The notes beneath the pieces were generated by a model that worked only from the letters and a program-made list of their open reading frames with translations, ran no database searches and was not told the origin of the DNA. From contig JAUIJE010000015.1 of NCBI GenBank assembly GCA_030431455.1, positions 140,938-204,937 on the forward strand: a DNA stretch of 64,000 nucleotides, in the 5' to 3' direction. Below are positions 44,938 through 54,552 of this stretch, one piece after another. Position numbers and translations under genes: made by a program. Every line of letters starts with the position of its first letter. The first letter of the stretch is position 1. Source of the stretch: a bacterium (GTDB taxonomy: Bacteria; Myxococcota; UBA727; JAUIJE01).

Positions 44938-46017
44938 CTACTGACGCGACTCGCGCCAGCGTTGGATCATCAGCTCCATCTCCGCCCGGTCATAGGCCTG
45001 GGTCCGGGCCTCTTCCTCGGTGATCATGTTGGCCCGCAGATGCCGGAACAGGTGCGCCTCCAGCGACTGCATCCCCGTCTCCGGTCCCTGCGAGCGCAAG
45101 AACGCCTCGAGCTGGGGGGTTTTGTTCTCGCGGATGAGGTGGCCGACCCCCTCGGTGTGCAGCAGCACCTCGACCGCGGCGAGGCGGCCGTCGCCCCGGG
45201 CTTGGCGGCACAAGGTCTGGGACACCACCCCGCGCAGGGTGAGGCTCACCGCGGTGCGGGCCTCGTGCCGGGCCTCGGCGGGCAGGGCGTCGAGCATGCG
45301 CGAGATGGACTTGGCCGCGGAATTGGTGTGTAGCGTGGCGAACACCAAGATGCCGGTCTCGGCCGCGTTGAGCGCGAGCTGAATGGTCTCGGCATCGCGG
45401 AGCTCCCCGACGACGATCACGTCGGGGGCTTCGCGCAGGGCGCTCTTGAGGGCCCGGGCAAAGCTGGCCACGTGGGTGCCGACCTCGCGCTGGGTGATGA
45501 GGCACCGGTCCGGGGTATGCACAAATTCGATGGGGTCCTCGATGGTGAGGATGTGGCGCCGCCGGGTGTGGTTGATGGAGTCGATGAGAGCGGTGAGGGT
45601 GGTGGATTTGCCCGACCCGGTGGGGCCGGTGATCAGCACCAGGCCCGACGACAAATGTGCCAAGCGGCGGACCCCGGGGGGCATGAGCAGCTCTTCGAGG
45701 GACGCGGCCTCGCGGTTGATGAGGCGGAACACCGCGGACAGGCCGTGATGTTGGCGCGCGACATTGACCCGGAAGCGGGTCCCGTCGGGCAGGCTGTAGA
45801 CCATGTCCACCGGCTCTTTGATCTCGAGCCGCGCGCGTTGTTCGCTGCTGAGAATCTCGTAGACGAAGCGGCGGGTCTCCGCGCCGGTGAGCACCCGAAA
45901 CGGCACGCGGATGAGCTCCCCGTGACGTCGGAGCACGGGCTTTTTGCCCGCGTGGAAGTGCAGGTCCGAAGCGCGTTGTTCGGCGCAGAGCTCGAGGAAG
46001 GTGTCGATGCGGGCCAC
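44938..46017 (-). CDS. PilT-family twitching motility ATPase
   Basis: A 359-residue secretion-superfamily hexameric ATPase of the type IV pilus retraction class. Motifs: N-terminal RASDLHFHAGKKPVLRRHGE, Walker A GPTGSGKSTT (about 127-136), Asp box ILTIEDPIEFVH, the PilT-type HTNSAAKSI His box and Walker B VIVVGELRD. The GTG at 46017 shares its G with the upstream TAG (TAGTG), so it is translated with the HEAT-PilT gene. It may retract type IV pili, or act as a relative (PilU-like). No pilin or pil structural gene is in the window. Confidence 0.88.
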   Translation of the reverse strand: MARIDTFLELCAEQRASDLHFHAGKKPVLRRHGELIRVPFRVLTGAETRRFVYEILSSEQRARLEIKEPVDMVYSLPDGTRFRVNVARQHHGLSAVFRLINREAASLEELLMPPGVRRLAHLSSGLVLITGPTGSGKSTTLTALIDSINHTRRRHILTIEDPIEFVHTPDRCLITQREVGTHVASFARALKSALREAPDVIVVGELRDAETIQLALNAAETGILVFATLHTNSAAKSISRMLDALPAEARHEARTAVSLTLRGVVSQTLCRQARGDGRLAAVEVLLHTEGVGHLIRENKTPQLEAFLRSQGPETGMQSLEAHLFRHLRANMITEEEARTQAYDRAEMELMIQRWRESRQ

Positions 46018-48800
46018 TATTCACCCCCGCTGTGGTCGGCGGGGAGCACCCGGTGCGGCGGGGTCTGGCCGGTGACCTCTTCGTAGAGCTCTTTGTTGCG
46101 CAGCCGGCTGTACAGATCGCTCTCGGAGATGAGTCCGTCCTCGTACAGACGACGCAGGCTGCCGTCCATCGAGACCATGCCTTGCTCGGCCCCGATGGTG
46201 ATCATCGAAGGGATCTGATGCGCTTGGTTCTTGCGGATGATGTTGCGGATGGCGTCGTTGGTGAGCATCAGCTCGGTGGCCAGCACCCGCTCGTTCTCGC
46301 TGTCTTTTTTGGGCAACAAGAACTGGCACAGCACCCCCCGGAGGGTCTCGGACAGCATGCTCCGGGCCATGTCGCGCTTGTCCGCGGGGTAGGTGTTGAT
46401 CAGGCGCTCAACCGTGGTGTCCGCCGCGAAGGTATGCACAGTTCCGAACACCAGGTGGCCGGTCTCGGCGGCCCGGATCGCGAACGACACCGATTCGTAA
46501 TCGCGCAACTCGCCGATGAGGATCACGTCGGGGTCTTGGCGCAGGATCGACCGCAGGGTGCTGTGAAAGTTGTTGGTGTCGGTGCCCACCTCGCGTTGGT
46601 TGACCAGAGACTCCTTGCTGTCGTGCAGCGCCTCGATGGGGTCTTCCACGGTGATGATGTGGCGGCGGTCGCGCTGGTTGATCACGTCGATGAGCGCGGC
46701 CAGGGTCGTGCTTTTGCCCGAGCCCGGCGGGCCCCCGACGAGGACAAGGCCGTTTTTGTAGGCCGCGAACTGTTCGACCCGGGGGGGCAAGGCCAGCTCC
46801 TCGAACGGCCGAAACCCGGTGTCGATTTGGCGGAACACGCCGCCGAGCCCGTCTTGGGCCTGGAACACGTTGACGCGGAACCGCCGGCCGGCGGCGGTGG
46901 AGTAGATCGAAAAGTCCACGTCGCTGAGCGCGGACAGCTCCGCGGTTTGTTCGCTGGTCAGCGTGGGGCTCAAGAACCGATACGCTTCCTCCGCGCTGAT
47001 CGCGCGTTTGGTCAGCGGGATCATCTTGCCCCGTTGCTTCATGTACGCCTTGCGCCCGGCGACCACGAACAGGTCGTCGGCCCCCTGGTCCACCACCGTG
47101 CGCAGCATGCGCTCGAGGGCGGCGTTGTCGTCGTCAGACCCCTCGCGGGCGGCGAGCTTGACGTTCCACCGGGACAAGATGGTCCGGACCCGCTCGGCCA
47201 CCTCGGGGTCGGGGTCGTAAGCCAGGGGCGAGAGCTTGGACGCGTGCTGTGCGTCCCCGATGTCGGCGAAGTACTGGGCCGCGGCGAGGCGGACCTCGGG
47301 GCGCTCGGAGCCGAGCAAGGCCGCGATCTCGGTGTGGTGTTCCGCATCCTTGAACAGTGCCAATGCATCAATGCACGCGACCTGCAGGTCGCTGTCCGTT
47401 CGCAGGAAATTCACCACGTAGGGCACGGCCCGGGCGTCGCCGATCGCGCCCACCGCGCGCACCGCTTCTTCCCGGGTCCACCAGTCCTGGTCTTCGCCCG
47501 CCGCGCGCACCAGCGCGCCCACCGCCCGCTCGTCCTGTAGGCGCCCGAGCCCCACCGCGGCCATGCGCCGCAACGTCGCGTCCTCCTCGCTGAGCAGCTC
47601 CACCAGGTGGGGCAACAAGTCGGCCCGGGCCACGTCGACGAGCGCATCGAGCACGCGCTCGCGGACCCACCAGTCTTCGTCGCGCAAAAAGCGCACCAGC
47701 CGCGGCCAAATCTCGGCGTCCGGGTCCTGGAGCGCGGAGGTGACCTCACTGGCCATGCGCCGCACGTTGACGTCGCTGGCCTTGAACAACCACACCAGGG
47801 TGCGGGCCACGTCCACCCGCCGCTCGGCGGTGAGGGCGCGCAGCACGCGCACCGCCTCGCCCTGGATGGCCACGTCGTTGAAGCTGATGCCGTCGACGAG
47901 CAAGGGCAGGGAGTCGTCGGTGCCGATCTTCTCCAGCAGCTGCAGCGACACCAACCGCACCGCGTTGGGCCCCTCAGCAAACTTGTACTCCAAGGTGCGG
48001 AACACCCGGGGGGACGAAAACCGGGCCAAGGGCAACAGCGCGGCCTTCACCAGCCGGGTGTCCTCGGACTCCAAGAACCGCGCGAGCTCGTCGAAGTACT
48101 CGTCCTCCGAGCACGCCCCACCGAAGGACTGGATCGCGGCCGCGCGCACGTCCTCGTTGAAGTCGTTGAGCGCGTCGCCCAACAATGTTAATGCTTGGTC
48201 ACGGCCGGTGAGCAGGACCTCGTCGGTGCCGAGCGCCACCGCCGCGTCCACCCGGGCCCCGTCGTCGCGGGACTTGAGCACCCGCTCCAACAGCGGCACC
48301 GCGCGCCCGCCTCCCTTTTGCACCGCGAGGATCATCGCTTCGCGTCGCCCGTGAAAGGACCGGTCCGTGATGTGGCGCTCCAGGGCCTCGAGCGTGGCCC
48401 GGCCGAACACCTTGCCCGCCAACGCCGCCCCCGCCCGCCGGACCTCGACGGAGTCTGCGCCGAGCAACGCGACCAGCTCGCGGTGGTCCTTGGGTTGGTT
48501 CACCAAAGGCAGGACGTGGCCGAGGGTCTCGACGAGGAACTTGTTCGGGGTGCGCGCGGTGCGCAGCAGCGGGCCAAACAGATCGCTGCCCGGGTTCTTT
48601 TGCACCAACCCGATCAGGGCCATGCAGCACAGTTGGTACTGGCGCTGGGTGATTTGGCCGTAGAGCTTCGCCGTGGCCTCAAAGCACTTGACGATGTCGC
48701 CCTTGCTGATGCGCTCCGCCTCGTCGAGGAACGCGTTGACGTCCTCCTCTGATTGCCAAGGAGGCCGCTGAAAGGTCTTGACCCAGCCGCCGAACGCCAT
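46017..48800 (-). CDS. HEAT-repeat protein fused to a PilT-like ATPase
   Basis: A 927-residue protein. The N-terminal 560 residues or so are HEAT-like helical repeats (for example ALERHITDRSFHGRREAMIL, LVRAAGEDQDWWTREEAVRA then VGAIGDA, LLGSERPEVRLAAAQYFADI). Residues about 560-927 are a PilT-type ATPase: LERMLRTVVDQGADDLFVVA, Walker A GGPPGSGKSTT (about 688), HIITVEDPIEALHD, VHTFAADTTVER and Walker B VILIGELRD. The repeats would give a pilus retraction motor a large docking surface. It is coupled to a second, ordinary PilT by a one-base overlap. The ATG at 48800 is the first well-placed start; AGGGG lies 12 bases upstream. Which pilus it serves is not known. Confidence 0.87.
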   Translation of the reverse strand: MAFGGWVKTFQRPPWQSEEDVNAFLDEAERISKGDIVKCFEATAKLYGQITQRQYQLCCMALIGLVQKNPGSDLFGPLLRTARTPNKFLVETLGHVLPLVNQPKDHRELVALLGADSVEVRRAGAALAGKVFGRATLEALERHITDRSFHGRREAMILAVQKGGGRAVPLLERVLKSRDDGARVDAAVALGTDEVLLTGRDQALTLLGDALNDFNEDVRAAAIQSFGGACSEDEYFDELARFLESEDTRLVKAALLPLARFSSPRVFRTLEYKFAEGPNAVRLVSLQLLEKIGTDDSLPLLVDGISFNDVAIQGEAVRVLRALTAERRVDVARTLVWLFKASDVNVRRMASEVTSALQDPDAEIWPRLVRFLRDEDWWVRERVLDALVDVARADLLPHLVELLSEEDATLRRMAAVGLGRLQDERAVGALVRAAGEDQDWWTREEAVRAVGAIGDARAVPYVVNFLRTDSDLQVACIDALALFKDAEHHTEIAALLGSERPEVRLAAAQYFADIGDAQHASKLSPLAYDPDPEVAERVRTILSRWNVKLAAREGSDDDNAALERMLRTVVDQGADDLFVVAGRKAYMKQRGKMIPLTKRAISAEEAYRFLSPTLTSEQTAELSALSDVDFSIYSTAAGRRFRVNVFQAQDGLGGVFRQIDTGFRPFEELALPPRVEQFAAYKNGLVLVGGPPGSGKSTTLAALIDVINQRDRRHIITVEDPIEALHDSKESLVNQREVGTDTNNFHSTLRSILRQDPDVILIGELRDYESVSFAIRAAETGHLVFGTVHTFAADTTVERLINTYPADKRDMARSMLSETLRGVLCQFLLPKKDSENERVLATELMLTNDAIRNIIRKNQAHQIPSMITIGAEQGMVSMDGSLRRLYEDGLISESDLYSRLRNKELYEEVTGQTPPHRVLPADHSGGE

Positions 48801-48878
48801 CGTGTCTGCACAACCCCTGTGGGCCGATACTGCCCTTTTGACCGGGCCCACGCCAAGTCACCGCGCGCACTGTACCGG

Positions 48879-49622
48879 TCAGCGGCCGTGCGCGGGGTCG
48901 GCCACATCCGGGACCGGCCAAGGGTCTTCGTCCGCGCAGCCCGCGCCCCGGTCGGTGCCCGCGGCCGCGGCGCAGGCGAGGATGGGCAGCGCCACCGCGA
49001 GGTTGGCCTTGCCCACCCGCTCGGCCACCACCGGGATGGCCAGCGGGATGGACACGATGCCCACCGCCCGGTGCCCGAACTGGTCGTCGGCGTGGCGGCT
49101 CTCGATGTCCAGGTTGCCGTCGAGGTGACCGCCCGCTTGGGGGTCCATGTCGTCCACGGTGAGGGTGAGCCGAATGGCCCCGCCGAGGGGCACGGATTCG
49201 CCCAGGGGGGGCGGCGGCGTGTAGCCCTGGACCAGTCCGTGGCGGTCGTTGGCCTCGTCCCGGTCGAACCACACGGTGTACGACCCGTCGTCGAGCAAGG
49301 GCTGCACCGGGACCAGGTGCAGGTACACCCCGTCGCGGGTGGCCAGGTCGGTGCGCAGCTCGGTCAACGCCTCGGCGGGTTCCCGTCGCCACTCCGCGCC
49401 GGGGTTTTCCCGGGCCGCGGTCAGGACCAAGCTGAGGGTGTGCGCGGGCGCCGGTCGCAGGGACGGGACCAGCGCGCCGTTGACCTCGACCAGCTCATGG
49501 CGGTCGACGACCGCGAGCATGGTGTTCACCGGGGCGAAGGGGGTGCCCAAAAAGTCGCCCTCCACCGCACACCCGGCGACGAGGACGAGCAACCCCACAA
49601 GCGGTGCGCCCGCCCGGGTCAT
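48879..49622 (-). CDS. Putative lipoprotein
   Basis: A 247-residue lipoprotein with MTRAGAPLVGLLVLVAGC. The mature domain shares features with the preceding gene's product: an N-terminal FLGTPFAPVNTMLAVVDRHE segment, a central TELRTDLATRDGVYLHLVPV and a final GHLDGNLDIESRHADDQFGH region, suggesting an immunoglobulin-like or pilin-like beta fold. The ATG at 49622 overlaps the upstream gene's stop (ATGA). The two are probably diverged tandem paralogues expressed together. Function unknown. Confidence 0.72.
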   Translation of the reverse strand: MTRAGAPLVGLLVLVAGCAVEGDFLGTPFAPVNTMLAVVDRHELVEVNGALVPSLRPAPAHTLSLVLTAARENPGAEWRREPAEALTELRTDLATRDGVYLHLVPVQPLLDDGSYTVWFDRDEANDRHGLVQGYTPPPPLGESVPLGGAIRLTLTVDDMDPQAGGHLDGNLDIESRHADDQFGHRAVGIVSIPLAIPVVAERVGKANLAVALPILACAAAAGTDRGAGCADEDPWPVPDVADPAHGR

Positions 49623-50344
49623 GGCTCGTCCGTGGGCGGGGCCAAGGGCAAGCCGATCACATCCGCCGCCCCGAGCAGGCCGAGATTGTGCTCCGCGGGC
49701 CGCTCATGCACCACCGGCGCGGTGAACGTGCCCTCGAGCTGTCCGGTTCGTGCGTCGTCGACGTCGTCCGGCCCCGCTTCGATGTCGATCACCACCCGCC
49801 CGCTCAGGCCCGCGCCCTCTCCCGCGCCCGCGGGGGCGGGGGGCGTGAGCTCGACGGTGTCGAGCTCGACCTCCACCGTGCGCACCGAACCGAACTGGCG
49901 AAATGACGCATAGGTGGACTGCGGGGTGAGCCGCTCGGGGGCGAAGTGCACCACCGCGTGGAGGCCCTCGTCGCTGGTCTCGACCCCGCCGTCGAGGCGG
50001 GACACAAAGCGCGCGCCGGGGACGACCGCGGCTTGGTCGGCGAACACCAACGCCAAGCCGTCGCGCAATGCCATTTCATGGCGCATCTCGCTCAGCTCGG
50101 CCCCGGAAAGCTCGGCCAGGTCCCCGGCGGGATTGAACACGATCCAGGTCATGGCCACCGCCACCCGGGCGGGCTCGGCGGGGTCGTCGCGGTCGTCGGT
50201 GGCGTCGATGTACGTGAACACCGTGCCGTTGGGATCGAACGGTACCCCGTCGATGTCCCCGCCAAACCCGGTGCAGCCATGTTGGCAGCCCGCGAGGGTG
50301 GCGAGGGCCGCCAGGGCGATGCTGCTCAGTCGCAAAACGGTCAC
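49619..50344 (-). CDS. Putative lipoprotein, paralogue of the next
   Basis: A 241-residue lipoprotein. The GTG at 50344 is chosen because GAGGAG lies six bases upstream and the signal VTVLRLSSIALAALATLAGC fits; a GTG nine codons upstream lacks a ribosome site. The mature part shares FGGDIDGVPFDPNGTVFTYI, ELSEMRHEMALRDGLALVFA and TGQLEGTFTAPVV with comparable segments of the downstream gene (LRTDLATRDGVYLHLVP, GHLDGNLDIE), hence the paralogue call. Cell-envelope location; role unknown. Confidence 0.72.
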   Translation of the reverse strand: MTVLRLSSIALAALATLAGCQHGCTGFGGDIDGVPFDPNGTVFTYIDATDDRDDPAEPARVAVAMTWIVFNPAGDLAELSGAELSEMRHEMALRDGLALVFADQAAVVPGARFVSRLDGGVETSDEGLHAVVHFAPERLTPQSTYASFRQFGSVRTVEVELDTVELTPPAPAGAGEGAGLSGRVVIDIEAGPDDVDDARTGQLEGTFTAPVVHERPAEHNLGLLGAADVIGLPLAPPTDEP

Positions 50345-50418
50345 CCGCGCCTCCTCGGTGATGGATAGCACAGGCGGGTGGGGATGACCGCGCCGGGGGC
50401 GCTGGTTACGGTGGGTGC

Positions 50419-51231
50419 ATGCCGACGCCTCGATCGTTTTTGTGGTGGGCCACGCCGTGGGTCGCGCTCGGGTTGACCGCGGCCGGGTGCACGACGGTGA
50501 CGCCCGCCCGCGCCCCCGTCGACGCGGCCGGCGCGGTGCGGGTCGCGACCTACAACGTCAACTACGGCTTGTCCGGCGACCGCGCGGGCATCGACGCCGC
50601 CCTCGCCACCGGAGCGGACGTCATCTTGTACCAGGAGGTCACGGCGGGCTGGGCCCAGGCCTTGACCGCGGCCCATCAGGCCGAGAGCGGGGCCACCTGC
50701 CGCTTCACCGCGGCCGCGGACGCGGGCGGGCTCGGGGTGTGCGCGCGGTATCCCATCGAGGTGTACGAGGTGCTCGACAATCCCATCTCCTGGTTCCCCG
50801 CCGCCCGGGTGGTGATCAAGACCCCGACCGGGCCGGTGCAACTGCTCAACGTCCACCTGCGGCCCCCGTTTTCCGACGAGGGGGTTTGGCACGGTATCTT
50901 CGGCACCCCCGCCATCCGGCACGACGAGCTGGCGATGTTCATGGCTTTTCTCGACGAGGATTTGCCCACGGTGGTGGCGGGGGACTTCAATGAATGGTCC
51001 GGCGATGCCCTCGACCTGCTCGAGGCGCGGGGCTTTGCCTCGGTGGCGGCGATGTTTCACGCGGACGACGACGACCACACCTGGCGGTGGCCGCTGCCGG
51101 TGGTGGGCGAGGTGACCCAGCGGTTGGACCACATCTTCGTCAACGACCGTCTCGCGGTCCAAGACGCTTGGGTCGTGTACCAAGGTCGCAGCGATCACTT
51201 CCCGGTGGCCACCGACGTGGTGGGTCGCTGA
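50419..51231 (+). CDS. Endonuclease/exonuclease/phosphatase-fold lipoprotein
   Basis: A 270-residue lipoprotein: MPTPRSFLWWATPWVALGLT then AAGC. The EEP-fold motifs are complete: VATYNVNYG at the N-terminus, LYQEV (metal-binding Glu), LNVHLRPP, AGDFNEWSG and QRLDHIFVND, then SDHFPVATD with the catalytic His. This superfamily includes nucleases, inositol phosphatases and sphingomyelinases, all metal dependent. A secreted, lipid-anchored member is more likely to act on extracellular nucleic acid or phospholipid than inside the cell. It is divergent from the paired lipoprotein genes. Confidence 0.85.
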   Translation: MPTPRSFLWWATPWVALGLTAAGCTTVTPARAPVDAAGAVRVATYNVNYGLSGDRAGIDAALATGADVILYQEVTAGWAQALTAAHQAESGATCRFTAAADAGGLGVCARYPIEVYEVLDNPISWFPAARVVIKTPTGPVQLLNVHLRPPFSDEGVWHGIFGTPAIRHDELAMFMAFLDEDLPTVVAGDFNEWSGDALDLLEARGFASVAAMFHADDDDHTWRWPLPVVGEVTQRLDHIFVNDRLAVQDAWVVYQGRSDHFPVATDVVGR

Positions 51232-51245
51232 CCGCGCCGCCCGGG

Positions 51246-54200
51246 TCAGCTTGATTTTTTCGGGTCGTCGAACAAGCTCGCGAGGTCGGCCATGACGTCG
51301 TCGCCGAGCGACGGGCCCCCGTCGTTGCCCACCACCACGGGGATGGCGTCGCCGGGCAGGTTTTGCACCGTCCACAAATCCACCGCGTCCGCGGGCCGGC
51401 CCTCGCCCACCATCGCCGGGGCGGGCGGCTCGGGGATCGCGGGGGAGCCCGCGTGGGGGGTGATCGGGCCCACCGTCGTCCAGCCCGAAGGTTCGGCCTG
51501 CGGTCGTGCATAGAGATTGGGATCGGAGTGGGGCGGGTCCGCGAGGGCATTTTTGGCGAAGGGGCTCGAGCCGTCCATCGGCGAGCGGCCCTGGCGCGGC
51601 GACAAGCTCTGTTGGATCTCGGCCAACGACACCCCGAAGGGCAACGTCTCCGAGGGGGGCGGCTCGAGTTCAGGGATCGCCGCGTTGGCCTCGCTTTCCA
51701 CAGTTCCGGCCACCACTGGGGCCACGTCGTCCTCGTCCGGGACTTGGTCAGCGGCGAACATCGGCTGGGTGGTGGTGCGCTTGCCCTGCGCGGTGGCGAC
51801 CTGGCGCCGCACCTCGTCGGCCGAGATCCCGAACGGCAAGGTGTCCGTCTTGCCCGCAGGCGGGGTCCACACCGGGGTCACCGGATCGGTGCGGGTGGGG
51901 GCGGGGTCGGCGGCCATCGGGCGCGGGGCCACCGGGGTCTGCGGCGCGGTGGGCGTGGGCATGGGCACGATGGGGGTGCCCTCGCTGCTCTCCTCGTCCT
52001 CCATGTCGATGTCGATGTCGAACCCGGCCTCCACCGGGTCCTCGTCGCCGACCACGGCGTTGCCCACATCGCTGACGTCCTTATCGAGGTCGCCCACGTC
52101 GAGGTGCAACAGCGTCGGGGGCCCAAAATCCACCGACGCCGGTCCTTCGCCGGACGACTCCGCGCTCGCCGAGCGGGCCACACCATCGTAGGTCGACTCC
52201 GAGGCCTCCTCGGTGAACGCCACCGTCACCGTGGCCATCGCCTCCTCGGTGTGGCCGTGTTCCCGGGGCAACACCTCGAGACTGTCCTGGGTGACCTCGC
52301 GGGTCTCGTCGTCGGGCGCGGGGTCTGCGGCCTTGGGCCCCTCTGGTTCTCCTGAGAAGAACAGATGCTTGAGCCGGTCGTGCGTCTCCTGCTCCGGGGT
52401 GCCGGCGGGGGCGAGGGGATAGCGGGCCGACGAATCCTCGGGCTCAAAATCCCACAACGGCACGTCGCCCTCGACGGGCTCGGATTCTGCGAACAGCGCG
52501 GCGGGGTCGACCCCCACCGCTTCACGGGTCAACTCGTCGTTGCCGTCTTCGTCCTCGAACGACGCGAGCTTGGGCGGGGGGCCGGGCAACGACACCACCG
52601 GCGCCGCCGCGCGGGCGTCCGACGGGTGGGAGCGTTGGTGGTCGGGCACGGTCACGTCGTGGCCGATGCCGTCCTCTTCGTCGTCGAGCGAAAACGACGC
52701 CCCCGGGGGCACGTCGAGCGGAATCGCCCCCGTGCCCGGGCGGGGGGCGGGGGCGGCGTCCACCGGCGCGGGGGGGGCATCCACCGGCACCAGCTCGGGC
52801 ACGTCGAGCGGCGCGCCCTCCATCGACGGCACCCCCATGGTGGCCTGCATCGGGCCACCGTCGACCACGTCGAGGTCCAGGGGGTCGTCGTCGTCCGCGA
52901 GGTCGGCGGGGCTGAGCTCGAGGGGGGCGTCGTCGTCGTGGCCCTCGGGTTCGACCGGGGACAAGGCGTCGAGCGGGAGCGTCTCGATCGCCGCCGCGGG
53001 GGGGGCCGGCGCGGGGGCTTCGTCGAGGTCGATCGGCGGCCCGGGGGGGCGCGGGGCGGTGGGAAACACCCCGGTCACCGGCTCCGGGGCGCCGGGCGCA
53101 CCCTCGCCCGAGAGCTCACCCAATGTCACACTGGCGTGGGCGGCGACCACCGGCGGCAGCGGCCCCGGTTCTGGCGCCGGCTGGGGGGCCCGCGGGCGCT
53201 CGAGCACGGTCTCTTCTTCCTCGTCGTCGAGCTCGGACCCGATGGTCACGCTGGCGTGGGCGGCGACCGCGGCCGGCAGTCCGCCTGAGGCGGGAACGGG
53301 CGCGCCCCCGGGCAACGGCACCGGCACGTCCGAATCCACCGCGGGGGCAAACGCCAAGCCCTCGGCGGAAAACTCGCTCTCGTCGGAGAATCCAGAAAAT
53401 GCGGTTTCGTCGGAGAGCGCGGTGGCTTCCTCGACGGGGGCGTCCTCCTCGGACATGTCGATGTCATCGGCCTCGTCCGCCTCCTCGGTGAACGCCACCC
53501 CCGGGGGCGGGGCCTCCGACTGGGCCACCGACGCGTCGTCGAGGGCGTCGTCGGGCAGCGCGGCCGCTTCTTCGGTGCGGAGGGCGTCGTCGACGTCTGC
53601 GGCCGCGACCAGGGAGGCGAACGTTCCGCCGGGACCGTCGTCCTCGTCCTCGTCGCCGAACGCACGATCACCAAACGACGGCGCCTCGACGAGATCGGTG
53701 ACCTCGGGGGGCTCGGCCATGCGCGGGGCCGCGGGAGGCGCGGCGGTGATGGCGGTGACCTCGGGGGGCTCGGCCCTGCGCGGGGCCGCGGGGGGCGCGG
53801 CGGTGATGGCGGTGACCTCGGGGGGGGCGTCGGGGGCGCTGGTGGCGAAGGGGTTGTGCGGTTCTTGCCGCGGCGCGATGTCGTCGAGGTCGACGTCGAG
53901 GTCGTCGTCCTCGTCGGCGGCGGGGGGCGTGGTCGCGGCCGCGTCGGCCGGGGCCGGGTCAGGGGCGGGGCGGCCGCGTCGCTCTTCGGTCGCGGCCCGG
54001 AACGGCTGCTTTTGCGCGCCCATCAAGTAACGTTCGATCCACAGCGACACCGCGGGGTCGAGGTCGACGAAGCGCACATAAAAGCCCTGGTCGACATCGC
54101 CGCGTTTGATCACCACCGCGTCGATCTCGGCCTTCGGCGCGTTGGATTGGGTGCCGAGGCTGAGCTCCAAAAACACATTGGCGCCATCGGGCAGGGGCCG

Positions 54201-54332
54201 CGAGGTGCCGATGACCCCGCCATCCGGGTGCAGCGCCACCAGGCGATCGTGCCGGGCGGAGAACAACGATTCGTGCCACACCGCCAGCGGGGCTTCGAGC
54301 GGTTTGGGGGCTGTGGGGTCCGCGTCGCTCAA
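51246..54332 (-). CDS. Large acidic protein with N-terminal PilZ-like domain
   Basis: A 1028-residue protein. Residues 18-112 form a PilZ-like beta-barrel (SARHDRLVALHPDGGVIGTS then RPLPDGANVFLELSLGTQSN, YVRFVDLDPAVSLWIERYLM), but the RxxxR c-di-GMP signature is not evident. The rest is disordered and very acidic, with repeated short motifs: TLPFGISADEVRR and TLPFGVSLAEIQQ near the C-terminus, VAAHASVTIGSEL and VAAHASVTLGEL, VAFTEEA twice, and a duplicated PEVTAITAAPPAAPR. The start is a TTG at 54332 with GGAG upstream; no in-frame ATG fits before the PilZ-like domain. The short repeats look like binding motifs for protein partners; this is inference. Confidence 0.75.
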   Translation of the reverse strand: MSDADPTAPKPLEAPLAVWHESLFSARHDRLVALHPDGGVIGTSRPLPDGANVFLELSLGTQSNAPKAEIDAVVIKRGDVDQGFYVRFVDLDPAVSLWIERYLMGAQKQPFRAATEERRGRPAPDPAPADAAATTPPAADEDDDLDVDLDDIAPRQEPHNPFATSAPDAPPEVTAITAAPPAAPRRAEPPEVTAITAAPPAAPRMAEPPEVTDLVEAPSFGDRAFGDEDEDDGPGGTFASLVAAADVDDALRTEEAAALPDDALDDASVAQSEAPPPGVAFTEEADEADDIDMSEEDAPVEEATALSDETAFSGFSDESEFSAEGLAFAPAVDSDVPVPLPGGAPVPASGGLPAAVAAHASVTIGSELDDEEEETVLERPRAPQPAPEPGPLPPVVAAHASVTLGELSGEGAPGAPEPVTGVFPTAPRPPGPPIDLDEAPAPAPPAAAIETLPLDALSPVEPEGHDDDAPLELSPADLADDDDPLDLDVVDGGPMQATMGVPSMEGAPLDVPELVPVDAPPAPVDAAPAPRPGTGAIPLDVPPGASFSLDDEEDGIGHDVTVPDHQRSHPSDARAAAPVVSLPGPPPKLASFEDEDGNDELTREAVGVDPAALFAESEPVEGDVPLWDFEPEDSSARYPLAPAGTPEQETHDRLKHLFFSGEPEGPKAADPAPDDETREVTQDSLEVLPREHGHTEEAMATVTVAFTEEASESTYDGVARSASAESSGEGPASVDFGPPTLLHLDVGDLDKDVSDVGNAVVGDEDPVEAGFDIDIDMEDEESSEGTPIVPMPTPTAPQTPVAPRPMAADPAPTRTDPVTPVWTPPAGKTDTLPFGISADEVRRQVATAQGKRTTTQPMFAADQVPDEDDVAPVVAGTVESEANAAIPELEPPPSETLPFGVSLAEIQQSLSPRQGRSPMDGSSPFAKNALADPPHSDPNLYARPQAEPSGWTTVGPITPHAGSPAIPEPPAPAMVGEGRPADAVDLWTVQNLPGDAIPVVVGNDGGPSLGDDVMADLASLFDDPKKSS
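53701..53814 (-). repeat. 57-bp tandem duplication inside the acidic protein gene
   Basis: Two near-identical 57-base units (53701-53757 and 53758-53814, a few substitutions) encode the repeated PEVTAITAAPPAAPR segment, with a truncated third start after 53815. In-frame length, so copy-number change would not disrupt the gene. Confidence 0.85.
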
Positions 54333-54552
54333 CAGGTCGGTCTCCGCTCGGTCACGCGGTCAAGCTACCAAAAAGGCCCCCGGGGGACGAAATCGCTGCG
54401 CCCGGCCCCCGGGCGGGGTAGATCCAGTGCGCGAGGGCGCCGCGAACCGCTAAGACACGAAGGCGCGCGGGCGGCCCGCGGCTTGGATCAGCGGCGGCCG
54501 GCGATTGACAGCCACGGGTGGAAATCCCAGAATATTCAAAGGAGTACAGGCG

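Noticed and set aside
53701..53830. 57-base repeats as a mobile-element or CRISPR footprint
   Set aside because: Only two full in-frame units within a low-complexity coding region; no inverted ends or spacers.
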